Numbered from the stretch's first letter, positions 52,480-61,338 are shown. The stretch: 64,000 bases of DNA from Nanobdellota archaeon (GCA_030688225.1 JAUYIO010000021.1:16637-80636), one strand, 5' to 3'. Numbers and translations are program-made. Notes: a model not told the origin generated them from the letters alone.

Positions 52480-53424
52480 ATGCCTACGAGAAAATCACCG
52501 AGGAAAGGAAGTCTGCAGTTTTGGCCAAGAAAAAGGGCCAGTAAATTCTTGCCTAGTGTAAACTGGGACGCGATTCATTCTGGAAAGAATATCAAAGGTT
52601 TCATATGTTACAAGGCTGGAATGATGTCTGCTTATGTAATGGACAACACTGCTAATTCTCTGACAAAAGGGAAAAAAATTGTGGTTCCTGTCACAATTCT
52701 TGAATGTCCTTCTATGAAGATTTTTTCTGTGAGATTCTATAAAAATGGAATAGTTATGAAAGATATTCTTGCTGAAAATCTTGACAAAGAATTGAAAAAG
52801 AAAATAAAAATTCCAAGCAAGAAATCTTCTGGAAAAATTGAAGATATAAAAGATTATGATGATGTAAGGATTATTGTTTATTCTCAGGTTAAAAAAACAA
52901 ACATCAAGAAAACTCCTGACATGATTGAAGTTGGATTAAAAGGAAGCATTGAAGAAAAAATTAATTTTATCAAGGAAAATTTAAACAAAGAAATTTCTGT
53001 TTCAGAAGTTTTTGAAAATGGGAAACTTGTGGACTTGAGAGGATTGACAACAGGAAGAGGACTTTCAGGACCTGTAAAAAGATTCGGAATAACCTTGAAA
53101 TCGCATAAATCTGAAAAAGGTGTCAGAAGACCAGGAAGTTTAGGGCCTTGGCATCCTGCAAGAGTTACTTTCAGAGCTCCGATGGCTGGACAACTTGGAA
53201 TGTTCACAAGAGTTATTTACAACAACAAAATAATTGACATTGGTTCTGCAGGAAAAGATGGAAAATTCAAAGGCATAAAAAATTTTGGAGACATTAAAAC
53301 AGATTACATCGTCGTGAATGGCTCAATTCAAGGACCTTCAAAAAGACAATTATTAATTACTGCTCCCTTAAGGGAAACTAAAAAGCAATTAAAAAAGAAT
53401 TTTGAATTGGTGGAATTGAAATGA
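52480..53424 (+). CDS. rpl3: Ribosomal protein L3 (uL3)
   Basis: A 314-residue L3 opening the S10/spc superoperon: PRKGSLQFWPRKRASKFLPS, GLTTGRGLSGPVKRFGI and HPARVTFRAPMAGQLGMFTR are the signatures. A TTTTAAAAA promoter element at 52411-52419 gives a ~40-nt leader; the rest of 52348-52479 is AT-rich spacer. It binds near the peptidyl transferase centre. Confidence 0.96.
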   Translation: MPTRKSPRKGSLQFWPRKRASKFLPSVNWDAIHSGKNIKGFICYKAGMMSAYVMDNTANSLTKGKKIVVPVTILECPSMKIFSVRFYKNGIVMKDILAENLDKELKKKIKIPSKKSSGKIEDIKDYDDVRIIVYSQVKKTNIKKTPDMIEVGLKGSIEEKINFIKENLNKEISVSEVFENGKLVDLRGLTTGRGLSGPVKRFGITLKSHKSEKGVRRPGSLGPWHPARVTFRAPMAGQLGMFTRVIYNNKIIDIGSAGKDGKFKGIKNFGDIKTDYIVVNGSIQGPSKRQLLITAPLRETKKQLKKNFELVELK

Positions 53425-54215
53425 AATCAAAAATATTAACTATTGACGGAAAAGAAAAAGGAACAGTTGAACTTCCGAAATGTTTTTCACAGCCTGTAAG
53501 AGAAGACTTGATTATGAAAGTTCTTGAAGCTAAAAAAAGAAAACAGCCTTATGCTCCGTCGCTGGTTGGAGGGAAACAATCTTCTGCAAGTGGAAAATTA
53601 GTTCATAGAAGACATGTTTGGAAATCTCAGTATGGGAGAGGAATGTCAAGAGTTCCAAGAAAATCTCTTTCACGAAGAGGAACACAATTTAACTGGGTTG
53701 GTGCAGAAGTTCCTAACACAAGAGGTGGAAGAAGAGCTCATCCTCCAAAAATTATTGGAATGATTAACACGAATAAAATAAACAAGAAAGAAGAAAAAAT
53801 AGCTTTAATGTCTGCAATAAGTGCGACTGCAAATGAAAAAATGATAAATAAAAAATATGAAAAAATAGACCATGCAAAAAATCTTCCTTTGATTGTTGAG
53901 TCAGGAATAACAAAATTAAAAACAAAAGAATTGCTTTCTTCACTAAAGAAAATTTTAGGAGAATTGTTTGAAGTTGCTCTGCAGAAAAAGAAAGTGAGAA
54001 GTGGAAAAGGAAAATTAAGGGGAAGAAAATACAAGAAGAATGCAGGATTGCTTCTTGTCGTAGGAAAAGATGAAAAAATAAAAACAAGTGCTTTTGATAT
54101 TTCAGATGTAAAAAGTCTTGGAATCAACGACGTTGCCAAAGGTGGTGCTGGAAGATTAACTATTTACACTGAAAATGCAATTAAAAATCTTGGAGAGAGG
54201 TTTAAAGAAAAATGA
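53421..54215 (+). CDS. rpl4: Ribosomal protein L4 (uL4)
   Basis: A 264-residue L4, overlapping L3 by 4 nt: SSASGKLVHRRHVWKSQYGR and GRRAHPPKIIG are conserved. L4 extends a loop into the exit tunnel. It overlaps L23 by 4 nt. Confidence 0.95.
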   Translation: MKSKILTIDGKEKGTVELPKCFSQPVREDLIMKVLEAKKRKQPYAPSLVGGKQSSASGKLVHRRHVWKSQYGRGMSRVPRKSLSRRGTQFNWVGAEVPNTRGGRRAHPPKIIGMINTNKINKKEEKIALMSAISATANEKMINKKYEKIDHAKNLPLIVESGITKLKTKELLSSLKKILGELFEVALQKKKVRSGKGKLRGRKYKKNAGLLLVVGKDEKIKTSAFDISDVKSLGINDVAKGGAGRLTIYTENAIKNLGERFKEK

Positions 54216-54457
54216 CTACCTTAAAACCGATTATAACTGAAAAAGCAGTGATGATGATTGAAAGAGAAAATGTTTTGACATTCGTATTAGACAAAAATAT
54301 GGACAAAGATGAAATCAAAAAAGAAGTTGAAGAAATTTTCAACGTGAAAGTTGAGAAAATTAGAACATTGATTAGAGGAAATAAAAAACAAGCTTATGTT
54401 AAATTAAAAAAAGAATTTCCAGCTATTGACTTGGCTACGAAATTGGAGTTAATATAA
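54212..54457 (+). CDS. rpl23: Ribosomal protein L23 (uL23)
   Basis: An 81-residue L23: KPIITEKAVMMIERENVLTFVLD and VEEIFNVKVEKIRTL. L23 lies at the exit site where SRP and the translocon dock. It is followed immediately by an orphan gene. Confidence 0.93.
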   Translation: MTTLKPIITEKAVMMIERENVLTFVLDKNMDKDEIKKEVEEIFNVKVEKIRTLIRGNKKQAYVKLKKEFPAIDLATKLELI

Positions 54458-54667
54458 ATGGGTAAAAAATTATTAGAAACAAATTTAGGAAATTGGGGAG
54501 AAACTGCATTCGTATATAATGGAAAAAGGGTTATGGATTTACAAGAATTGCCAGAAATATTAAGTAAAGAATGTAATCCTTATATTACTGGAAATAATGA
54601 AGGAGTTATAGTTTATCTTTCTAAAGAAGAATTTGAGAAAATAAAACAAAAGACAAACATAAAATAA
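54458..54667 (+). CDS. Orphan protein between L23 and L2
   Basis: A 69-residue unrecognised protein (LLETNLGNWGETAFVYNGKR...). It begins directly after the L23 stop (TAA-ATG) and ends one nucleotide before L2. L23-L2 adjacency is nearly universal, so this gene is a lineage-specific insertion. Confidence 0.55.
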   Translation: MGKKLLETNLGNWGETAFVYNGKRVMDLQELPEILSKECNPYITGNNEGVIVYLSKEEFEKIKQKTNIK

Positions 54668-54668
54668 A

Positions 54669-55367
54669 ATGGGAAAAAGAATAATTGTTCAGGCGCGTGG
54701 AAAAGGAAGTCATACTTACAGAGTCAGAAGACAAGCATTTAGATTTAAACTGCAATTCCCAAAAATGCTCTCTGGAGAAGGAACTGTTTTAAAACTGATG
54801 AACTCTGCAGGACATAGTGCTCCGTTGGCCAAAGTAAAATATGAAAAAGGAAGTTTTTACATCCCTGCTTTCAAAGGCATGGTTGAAGGACAAAAATTGA
54901 ATTTTGAAGGAAAAGAAATAAAAGAAGGAAATATAATGAGATTGAGAGATATTCCAATAAAAACATTTGTTTATAATGTTGAATCAAGGCCTGGGGATGG
55001 AGGGATTTTCATAAAAACTGCAGGAAGCTCTGCAATAATTAATAGAAAAATGGAAAAAAGTGTTTTTGTGGTTATGCCTTCAAAAAAAGAAAAGAAATTT
55101 AATGAAAATTGCAGAGCAATTGTAGGGGAAATTGCTGGAACAGGAAGACTTGACAAACCACTCATGAAAGCTGGTAAGCAATTTCACATCAAAAAATCAA
55201 AAAGTAAATTATGGCCAAGAACATCTGCAGTAAAGATGAATGTAATAGATCATCCATTTGGTTCTGGTAGAGGAAAAAATCCTAAGAGCAAAGTTGCGAA
55301 GAGGAATGCTCCTCCTGGAAGAAGAGTTGGATTGTTAAGGCCAAGAAGAACAGGACACAGAAAATGA
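54669..55367 (+). CDS. rpl2: Ribosomal protein L2 (uL2)
   Basis: A 232-residue L2: GKGSHTYRVRRQAFRFKL, and the C-terminal WPRTSAVKMNVIDHPFG and GLLRPRRTG. L2 is essential for subunit association and peptidyl transfer. It overlaps the next orphan by 4 nt. Confidence 0.95.
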   Translation: MGKRIIVQARGKGSHTYRVRRQAFRFKLQFPKMLSGEGTVLKLMNSAGHSAPLAKVKYEKGSFYIPAFKGMVEGQKLNFEGKEIKEGNIMRLRDIPIKTFVYNVESRPGDGGIFIKTAGSSAIINRKMEKSVFVVMPSKKEKKFNENCRAIVGEIAGTGRLDKPLMKAGKQFHIKKSKSKLWPRTSAVKMNVIDHPFGSGRGKNPKSKVAKRNAPPGRRVGLLRPRRTGHRK

Positions 55368-55771
55368 GAACAAAAAAAATAATTAAACAAATATCCCGAA
55401 GAGAAAAATTGAAATCTCCTAAAAATATTCCTGTTGAAAAAAGACACGGAAAGATAAAGATTACTGAAATAAGTAATAGAGAGGAATTGAGATACTTAAC
55501 TCGGGGAGCAGTGATACAGACTAATTACGGAAATTTAACTTTTGCTCATTTTTATAAGGGGAAAAATGAAGTTGAATTCATCAAACAACTTGATAAAGAA
55601 AGAGGGAAGATAATTTCCTATGATGTAGATATAAGAAACGGGAGTATAAACCTAATTGGAAAAGGCTTGGAGATAAAAAGTTGCCCTTTTGTATTATATT
55701 CTGAACAGAGTAAAGAAGAATATGAAATCAGAAAGAGGATATTAACTAAAGCAGGATTATGGAGAAACTAA
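55364..55771 (+). CDS. Orphan protein between L2 and S19
   Basis: A 135-residue unrecognised protein; basic N-terminus (KKIIKQISRREKLKSPKN) and a beta-rich C-terminal half (YDVDIRNGSINLIGKGLE). It overlaps L2 by 4 nt and precedes S19 by 1 nt. No domain recognised; composition resembles neighbours. Confidence 0.55.
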   Translation: MRTKKIIKQISRREKLKSPKNIPVEKRHGKIKITEISNREELRYLTRGAVIQTNYGNLTFAHFYKGKNEVEFIKQLDKERGKIISYDVDIRNGSINLIGKGLEIKSCPFVLYSEQSKEEYEIRKRILTKAGLWRN

Positions 55772-55772
55772 A

Positions 55773-56171
55773 ATGGAAAACGTAGAAAAAAAACAATTAA
55801 CATTCAGAGGAAAAACAATTGAAGAATTGCAAAAGCTAGATGTGAGAGAATCTGCAAAATATTTCAAATCTCGTCAGAGAAGAGCTGTATTGAGACAGTT
55901 CCAGGAAATTGAGAATTTTATTAAGAGAGCACAAGTAAAACTTTCCAAAAATAAACCAATCAAAACTCATTTCAGAGAACTAGTAATTGTTCCTCAGATG
56001 GTTGGAATGAAATTACAAATTTATAATGGTAAAACTTTTGTCCCTGTAGAAATTACTGGAGAGATGCTTGGGCACAGATTTGGAGAATTTTCACCGACGA
56101 GAACAAAGGTTAAACACGGAAGTGCAGGAGTTGGTGCGACAAGAGGAACTAAACATAAAGCTAAGAAATAA
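55773..56171 (+). CDS. rps19: Ribosomal protein S19 (uS19)
   Basis: A 132-residue S19: KTHFRELVIVPQMVGMKLQI and HRFGEFSPTRTKVKHGSAG, typical for archaeal S19. It sits in the head of the small subunit. The next gene starts 1 nt after its stop. Confidence 0.95.
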   Translation: MENVEKKQLTFRGKTIEELQKLDVRESAKYFKSRQRRAVLRQFQEIENFIKRAQVKLSKNKPIKTHFRELVIVPQMVGMKLQIYNGKTFVPVEITGEMLGHRFGEFSPTRTKVKHGSAGVGATRGTKHKAKK

Positions 56172-56172
56172 A

Positions 56173-56496
56173 ATGAGAACAATAAATGTATACGATACTG
56201 CAAAGGGAAGAGACATAATGAATTATTTAGCAAATAATGGAATAGATAGTGATAGTATTCAAATTTGGGGGCATAAAAATCAAGTTGAGGTAAGTGATGA
56301 GGAAATTTTCCAGAAAATTGTTAAAGTTACAGGGCAAAAACAATTAAGAAAATTTCACGGCTTAGATTTTTGGACAAAGATTCCTCGTGATGGAAGCAAT
56401 TCTCCTCACGAAATTTTAGTTTGTTTAGATATGGAAAGAACCCAACAATTTTTAAGAAAATACGGAAGAGAATACGAGGTAGTTAGAATAAAATGA
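56173..56496 (+). CDS. Orphan protein between S19 and L22
   Basis: A 107-residue unrecognised protein starting at 56173 after a TAA-A-ATG junction. It has a GLDFWTKIPRDGSNSPHEIL segment. It overlaps L22 by 4 nt. Again, the S19-L22 junction is normally direct. Confidence 0.55.
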   Translation: MRTINVYDTAKGRDIMNYLANNGIDSDSIQIWGHKNQVEVSDEEIFQKIVKVTGQKQLRKFHGLDFWTKIPRDGSNSPHEILVCLDMERTQQFLRKYGREYEVVRIK

Positions 56497-57119
56497 CAGA
56501 AAAAGATTACAATCCAGAGAGAAGGAATAAAAAAGTTATGGAGAATTCTAAATTAAATTCTCCGAAACCAACTACAAATCCTGAAATAAAAAAGACAGCA
56601 AATCAAACCAAAGAAGAAATCAAAAAAGAAGAACAAAAAAATGATGAAAAGAAAGTTGAAGAAAAAGCAAAACCTGTTCAAAAGAAACCTGTTGTAAAGA
56701 AAAATGAGGCTATTGTTAGAGGAAGTAGTCTTGCAATCTCTACAAAAGTTTCAAGAGATATTTGCAAATTTATCAAGAACAAAAAAATCAGCGACGCTGT
56801 TGCAGATTTGGAGATGGTAATAAGAAAGAAAAAAGCAGTTCCAATGAAAGGGGAAATCCCTCACAGAAAAGGGAAAATAATGGCAGGAAGATTTCCTAAA
56901 AATGCTTCAGAAGAATTTGTAAAGATGTTAAAAACACTTGGGGCAAATTCAAATGTGAATGGATTAGAAAATCCAATAATTACTGAAGCTATTGCAAATA
57001 TTGCTCCGCGTCCTTTTGGAAAATTCGGAAGAGTTAGAAGAAAAAGAACACATGTTTTAATTAAATGCAAGGAAAAGAAAAATGTTACAGAAAGCAAAAA
57101 TAAGGAGAATAAAAAATAA
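56493..57119 (+). CDS. rpl22: Ribosomal protein L22 (uL22) with charged N-terminal extension
   Basis: A 208-residue L22. Residues 1-~68 are a Lys/Glu-rich extension; the L22 domain follows (VRGSSLAISTKVSRDICKF, PHRKGKIMAGRFPKNASEEF, RTHVLIK). The start at 56493 is kept because of its ATGA overlap; 56538 is an alternative. Confidence 0.9.
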   Translation: MTEKDYNPERRNKKVMENSKLNSPKPTTNPEIKKTANQTKEEIKKEEQKNDEKKVEEKAKPVQKKPVVKKNEAIVRGSSLAISTKVSRDICKFIKNKKISDAVADLEMVIRKKKAVPMKGEIPHRKGKIMAGRFPKNASEEFVKMLKTLGANSNVNGLENPIITEAIANIAPRPFGKFGRVRRKRTHVLIKCKEKKNVTESKNKENKK

Positions 57120-57175
57120 TGGAAGCAAATTATAAATTTTCACACATTAAAAAATTACTTGGAGGTTATTTTTAA
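57119..57175 (+). CDS. Possible 18-residue coupled micro-ORF before S3
   Basis: The L22 stop and S3 start are bridged by a short frame (MEANYKFSHIKKLLGGYF) joined by TAATG overlaps at both ends. It also contains a TATAAATT box (57131-57138) and the GGAGGT SD of S3 (57161-57166), so it may simply be a promoter/leader that reads open. Confidence 0.2.
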   Translation: MEANYKFSHIKKLLGGYF

Positions 57176-57873
57176 TGGAAGAAAGAAAAACTGTTAATTT
57201 TAAGAAAGAAGAATACAATATTCGTGAATATATCAAAAATTTCATCGGGAAAGGAAAAGTTAGCAGAGTTAAAATTGAATACACTCCTATGGGAGAAAAG
57301 ATAATCGTGTCAACGAATAAACCTGGTTTGGTTATTGGAAGAGGGGGAGAGAAAATTGAAGAATTGACAAAAGTTTTGAAAGATAAATTTAAACTTGAAA
57401 ATCCAAGAATTGAAATTGACGAGATAAGAGAAGCTGAATTAGATGCGCAGATAATGGCTGATGAAATTGCGTTGGGATTGGAAAGATTAGGGCCTATAAA
57501 ATTCAAAGTTATTGCATACAAAACATTGCAGAAGATAATGGACAGAGGAGCTTTAGGAGTTGAAATAAGATTGAACGGAAAACTTCCAGGTGCAAGAGCA
57601 AAAGCATGGAGATTTGCACAGGGATATTTGAAAAAAGTCGGAGACAGTGCAAAAGTTGTAGATAAAGCTCAAGCAAGAGCTGAAACAAAACCTGGAACAG
57701 TAGGAGTAAAAGTTAGCATTTTATCCCCTTATGTGAAATTAAAAGATAATGTTGTTATTGATGAGAATTTTTTAAAAAAAATAAAAGATAACGAAGGGAA
57801 AATGGAAGATGAAAAAGAAAAAAAGACAATTAAAAAACCAAGAAAAACAACTAAAAAAATTGAAGGAAAATGA
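57175..57873 (+). CDS. rps3: Ribosomal protein S3 (uS3)
   Basis: A 232-residue S3 with a KH domain (GLVIGRGGEKIEELTKVL) and the C-terminal S3 domain (GALGVEIRLNGKLPGARAK). Helps mRNA entry. Preceded by GGAGGT at 57161-57166 and an internal TATA-like box, so it may have its own promoter. Confidence 0.95.
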   Translation: MEERKTVNFKKEEYNIREYIKNFIGKGKVSRVKIEYTPMGEKIIVSTNKPGLVIGRGGEKIEELTKVLKDKFKLENPRIEIDEIREAELDAQIMADEIALGLERLGPIKFKVIAYKTLQKIMDRGALGVEIRLNGKLPGARAKAWRFAQGYLKKVGDSAKVVDKAQARAETKPGTVGVKVSILSPYVKLKDNVVIDENFLKKIKDNEGKMEDEKEKKTIKKPRKTTKKIEGK

Positions 57874-58067
57874 AAAACAAAGAACTTAAACAACTGACAA
57901 AAGAAGATAGAGAGAAAAGACTAAAAGAATTAAAGCTTGAATTAATAAAATCAAAAGGAAAAGCATCTAAAACAGGAAATGCAAAAACAAAAGAAATCAA
58001 AAAAATAATTGCAAGAATTATCATGCTCAACAAAACTGATTCATCAGGGGAGTTGAAAAATAAATAA
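57870..58067 (+). CDS. rpl29: Ribosomal protein L29 (uL29)
   Basis: A 65-residue helical-hairpin protein: LTKEDREKRLKELKLELIK and KKIIARIIMLNK. It overlaps S3 by 4 nt. It lies beside L23 at the tunnel exit. Confidence 0.9.
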   Translation: MKNKELKQLTKEDREKRLKELKLELIKSKGKASKTGNAKTKEIKKIIARIIMLNKTDSSGELKNK

Positions 58068-58069
58068 CT

Positions 58070-58366
58070 ATGGAAATATGTCCAAAATGCGGCTTGCCGA
58101 AGCAAGCCTGTGTGTGCGAACAGATTGTAAAAGGTTCGCAGAGGATAAAGGTAACAACCACAAAGAAGCGATATGGAAAAATCGTGACGATTGTTACTGG
58201 ATTTGACAGCGGAATCGACGTAAAGAAGATCGCAAAAAGCCTGAAAAATGAGCTTGCTTGCGGTGGGACTTACAAAGGCGATTCAATTGAATTGCAAGGA
58301 GACCACAAGAAGAGAATAAAAGAACTTCTTGTTAAACTTGGATTTGATGAAGAGTCAATAGAATAA
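58070..58366 (+). CDS. eif1: Translation initiation factor aIF1 (SUI1)
   Basis: A 98-residue SUI1: CPKCGLPKQACVC N-terminal zinc motif, then KIVTIVTGFDSGIDVKKIAK and CGGTYKGDSIELQGDHKKR. aIF1 ensures start-codon fidelity. The gene is less AT-rich than its neighbours. A perfect 7-bp hairpin lies near its start (see next). In most archaea Rpp29 follows it; here it does not. Confidence 0.93.
   Translation: MEICPKCGLPKQACVCEQIVKGSQRIKVTTTKKRYGKIVTIVTGFDSGIDVKKIAKSLKNELACGGTYKGDSIELQGDHKKRIKELLVKLGFDEESIE
58091..58108 (+). promoter_or_regulatory. Hairpin inside the 5' end of aIF1
   Basis: GGCTTGC (58091-58097), loop CGAA, and GCAAGCC (58102-58108) form a perfect 7-bp stem 21 nt after the ATG. 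It may affect initiation or be a by-product of Cys/Leu/Lys codons. Confidence 0.3.
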
Positions 58367-58394
58367 CTTCCTTTATCACACAAGAAAAAAGAAA

Positions 58395-58748
58395 ATGGAA
58401 AAGAAAACAAAGAAAAAAACAGAAGAGAAAGCAGAAAACATAGCTGGAACTATGTGCAACGACAAAACTTGCCCAAAACATGGTAATTTAAAAATCAGAG
58501 GAAAAATCTTTGAAGGGAAAGTAACAAAGAAATTCCTTAAGAGAGTTGTTGTTGAATTTGAAAGAATGGTTTATATTAGAAAATATGAGAGGTATGCAAA
58601 AGCCAGAACAAAAATACATGCGAGATTGCCGACTTGTCTTGAAAATGAAATTCACGTAGGAGATTTAATAAAAGTCCAAGAATGCAGACCTTTAAGCAAG
58701 ATAATTCATTTTGCAGTCATTGGAAAAATCGGAGGAAAAAGTAAATGA
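58395..58748 (+). CDS. rps17: Ribosomal protein S17 (uS17)
   Basis: A 117-residue S17: GTMCNDKTCPKHGNLKIRGK, KFLKRVVVEFERMVYIRKYE and KVQECRPLSKIIHF. Preceded by a 28-nt gap where Rpp29 commonly sits; it overlaps L14 by 4 nt. Confidence 0.93.
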   Translation: MEKKTKKKTEEKAENIAGTMCNDKTCPKHGNLKIRGKIFEGKVTKKFLKRVVVEFERMVYIRKYERYAKARTKIHARLPTCLENEIHVGDLIKVQECRPLSKIIHFAVIGKIGGKSK

Positions 58749-59146
58749 AATCAATTTCGGCAAGAGCAACAGCAGGATTGAATTTAGGTGCAAAAGTAAT
58801 TGCTGCGGACAATAGTGGGGCAGAGATTGTTAGACTCGTCGGAGTTAAGAGAGGAAAAGGAAAAAAAGGAAAACAAATGTGTGCTAAAATTGCAGACTGG
58901 GTAAAAGTTAGTGTGAAGAAAGGGATTCCGGACATGAAAGGGAAAGTATTTGATGCAGTTGTTATAAGACAAAAAAAATCGTACAGAAGATTAAACGGAG
59001 AAAGAATTGCATTTGAAGATAATGCGGTTGCAATATTAAAGGACGAAAAAGGAAATCCAAAAGGAACAAAAATCAAAGGACCAATTGCAAGGGAGGTTCA
59101 GGAGCGATGGGGAAGTGTTGCAAAAATCGCTTCAATTGTATATTAA
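58745..59146 (+). CDS. rpl14: Ribosomal protein L14 (uL14)
   Basis: A 133-residue L14: GAKVIAADNSGAEIVRLVGV and DMKGKVFDAVVIRQKK. Highly conserved. It binds rRNA and aIF6. It precedes an orphan by 1 nt. Confidence 0.95.
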   Translation: MKSISARATAGLNLGAKVIAADNSGAEIVRLVGVKRGKGKKGKQMCAKIADWVKVSVKKGIPDMKGKVFDAVVIRQKKSYRRLNGERIAFEDNAVAILKDEKGNPKGTKIKGPIAREVQERWGSVAKIASIVY

Positions 59147-59147
59147 G

Positions 59148-59393
59148 ATGAAAGATAAAAATAAATATTTAGATGGAAGAAGTGCTGTTAAAAAAATGAG
59201 GGATTTATTGGGAGATATATGGAGACAAAATGAGTTAAGACCATTTTATAATGAAAGTCTTGAATGGATAAATAAAAATTATAAGGAAGCAAGAGATTCA
59301 GCAATAGCTTTTGGGAAAGATGTATCGAGATATCCAAAAAAGATAAGATGGCAAACAGCAGGATTAGAAATTATAGAGGGGGTTAGAAGTTGA
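59148..59393 (+). CDS. Orphan protein between L14 and L24
   Basis: An 81-residue unrecognised protein beginning MKDKNKYLDGRSAVKKMRDLL at 59148. Helical, with several Trp (IWRQN, LEWINKN, IRWQTAG). It precedes L24 by 4 nt. Not part of the archaeal consensus gene order. Confidence 0.5.
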   Translation: MKDKNKYLDGRSAVKKMRDLLGDIWRQNELRPFYNESLEWINKNYKEARDSAIAFGKDVSRYPKKIRWQTAGLEIIEGVRS

Positions 59394-59397
59394 TAAA

Positions 59398-59841
59398 ATG
59401 AAAAAGAAATTTTCAACAGCGTGGAAAGCAAGCAAACAGCCTCGGAAACAGAGGAAATACAGAGCAAATGCTCCGTTGCATATCAAGAAAAAATTTGTGA
59501 ATGTAAATTTATCAAAAGAACTTAGAAAAAAATATGGAAAGAGAAATATTGGTATTAGAAAAGGAGACGTTGTAAAAGTCATGACTGGAAAATTCAAAAA
59601 GAAACAAGGAAAAGTTTTGGAAGTTAAATTAAAAATGTCAAAAATAATTGTTGATGGAATGAACATAAAGAAGATGGATGGTTCAAATGCAAATGTTAAA
59701 ATGCAGCCTTCAAATTTACAGATAGTTGAATTAAATTTAGAAGACAAAAAGCGAATTAAAAAATTAGGAATCAAAAAAACAGAGACAAAAAAAGAAGAAA
59801 AAATTAAACAAGATGATAAAAAAATGGAGAAGAAAAAATGA
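59398..59841 (+). CDS. rpl24: Ribosomal protein L24 (uL24) with charged tail
   Basis: A 147-residue L24: LRKKYGKRNIGIRKGDVVKV then KKKQGKVLEVKLKMSKIIVDG KOW domain, plus a Lys/Glu-rich C-terminal tail. It overlaps S4e by 4 nt. Confidence 0.93.
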   Translation: MKKKFSTAWKASKQPRKQRKYRANAPLHIKKKFVNVNLSKELRKKYGKRNIGIRKGDVVKVMTGKFKKKQGKVLEVKLKMSKIIVDGMNIKKMDGSNANVKMQPSNLQIVELNLEDKKRIKKLGIKKTETKKEEKIKQDDKKMEKKK

Positions 59842-60485
59842 CGCACCTGAAAAGACAAAAAACTCCTAGGAAATGGCCTGTAACAAAGAAAGGAACAAAA
59901 TATGTAGTTAGAACTCCTGAAATGAACAAAGGACTTCCTGCATTGATTATTTTAAGAGACATGTTAAAGGTTGTCCAAAACAGAAAAGAGTTAAAGAAAT
60001 CAATAAATGCAAAACATGTTTTAGTTAATTGGAAACCAATAATTGACGTTAGAAAAAGTGTATTGCTTTTAGATGTGATAACTCTTGTTCCTTCTAAGAA
60101 AAATTACAGGCTCGGACTTTCCAAGACAGGTAAATTTGAGATTGTTGAAATTCCTGAAAAAGAATCTGTAATTAAAATTTCAAAAATTGTAAATAAAAAA
60201 ATATTGAAAGGTAAAAAAACGCAGTTGAATCTTTCTGACGGAAGAAACATTCTATCTGAAATTAAATGTGATGTTGATGATTCTGTTTTAATAGATTTAA
60301 AAAATAGAAAAATTGAAAAGTGCATTCCTTTAAGAGAAGGGACAAAAGCAATTATATTTGAAGGGAAACATAGTGGTAAAAGTGGAGTTATTAAGAAAAT
60401 TGCAAAAGAAAAAAAGATAGCAGAACTTGATGTTGATGGAAAGAAGACAAATGTTTTAATTAAACAATTTATGGCGGTTGAATAA
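59838..60485 (+). CDS. rps4e: Ribosomal protein S4e (eS4)
   Basis: A 215-residue S4e: THLKRQKTPRKWPVTKKGTK start, S4-like and KOW domains (IIFEGKHSGKSGVIKKIAKE). Archaeal small-subunit protein. Its stop is 1 nt before the receiver gene. Confidence 0.95.
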   Translation: MTHLKRQKTPRKWPVTKKGTKYVVRTPEMNKGLPALIILRDMLKVVQNRKELKKSINAKHVLVNWKPIIDVRKSVLLLDVITLVPSKKNYRLGLSKTGKFEIVEIPEKESVIKISKIVNKKILKGKKTQLNLSDGRNILSEIKCDVDDSVLIDLKNRKIEKCIPLREGTKAIIFEGKHSGKSGVIKKIAKEKKIAELDVDGKKTNVLIKQFMAVE

Positions 60486-60486
60486 A

Positions 60487-60834
60487 ATGATAGAGAATAA
60501 AAAAACAATACTATTTGTAGATGATGACTTGAGAGAAGTTACTATAGAGAATTTAGAAAATGAAGGGTATTTTGTACTCCCTTACCGTAATCATGATGAA
60601 GCTATGCAAGATGTCCGAAATGGATTAAAATTTGATATAGCAGTAATTGATAGAGCAGGTATTACCAATAAAGAAAGTGGAGACGAAATTATAAGATATA
60701 TCAAAGAAAATTGGGAAAAACCTGTAGTATGCATCAGCGCATATGATGCACGCCCAAATGAACAATGTATGTTCATAAGAAAACCATTTGGTGGAGCAAA
60801 AGGATTAATAAAAATTATTAGGACGGTATTATAA
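60487..60834 (+). CDS. CheY-like receiver domain protein inside ribosomal operon
   Basis: A 115-residue response-regulator receiver: acidic pocket DDD (residues 12-14), phospho-acceptor Asp55 in AVIDRAG, Ser84 in CISAYD, and KPFGG (Lys99). No output domain. It is sandwiched between S4e (1-nt gap) and L5 (1-nt overlap), in a position where no archaeal two-component gene is expected. No kinase in the window. It may signal to the ribosome or be a recruited gene. Confidence 0.8.
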   Translation: MIENKKTILFVDDDLREVTIENLENEGYFVLPYRNHDEAMQDVRNGLKFDIAVIDRAGITNKESGDEIIRYIKENWEKPVVCISAYDARPNEQCMFIRKPFGGAKGLIKIIRTVL

Positions 60835-61337
60835 TGGAAAATAAAATGCGTGAGATAAAAATTGAAAAGATTACGTTAAGCATAGGTGGGACAGGAGATA
60901 AACTTGAGAAAGGGGTGAAGTTATTAAATTTGCTCACAGGAAAAAAACCTGCAAAAATGATGTCAAGAAAAAGAATCCCATCTCTTGGTGTAAGACCAAA
61001 ATTAGAAGTTGGAGCTGTTTCAACAGTTAGAAAAGATATTGAGAAATTCTTGAGAAGAATGCTAACAGGTATTGACAACAGGTTAAGAAGAAAGCAAATA
61101 AAGGAAAATCATTTTTCATTCGGAGTAAAAGAATATATAGAAATCCCGGACATGGAATATCACAGAGAAATTGGGATGATGGGATTTGACGTCACTGTTG
61201 TTTTCAAAAGAACAGGAAGGAGAGTAAGATTAAGGAAGATAAAGAGAGGAAAAATTCCTCTAAGACAGAAAATTAGCAAGGAAGAAATAATTAAATTCAT
61301 GGAGGATAAATTCAAAACAGAATTTATTGGGAAATAA
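60834..61337 (+). CDS. rpl5: Ribosomal protein L5 (uL5)
   Basis: A 167-residue L5: [37 protein letters not shown] and [20 protein letters not shown]. It contacts 5S rRNA. The start overlaps the receiver stop by 1 nt. Confidence 0.95.
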   Translation: MENKMREIKIEKITLSIGGTGDKLEKGVKLLNLLTGKKPAKMMSRKRIPSLGVRPKLEVGAVSTVRKDIEKFLRRMLTGIDNRLRRKQIKENHFSFGVKEYIEIPDMEYHREIGMMGFDVTVVFKRTGRRVRLRKIKRGKIPLRQKISKEEIIKFMEDKFKTEFIGK

Positions 61338-61338
61338 A

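Noticed and set aside
58367..58394. A short Rpp29 remnant between aIF1 and S17
   Set aside because: The 28-nt gap is too short and shows no coding resemblance.
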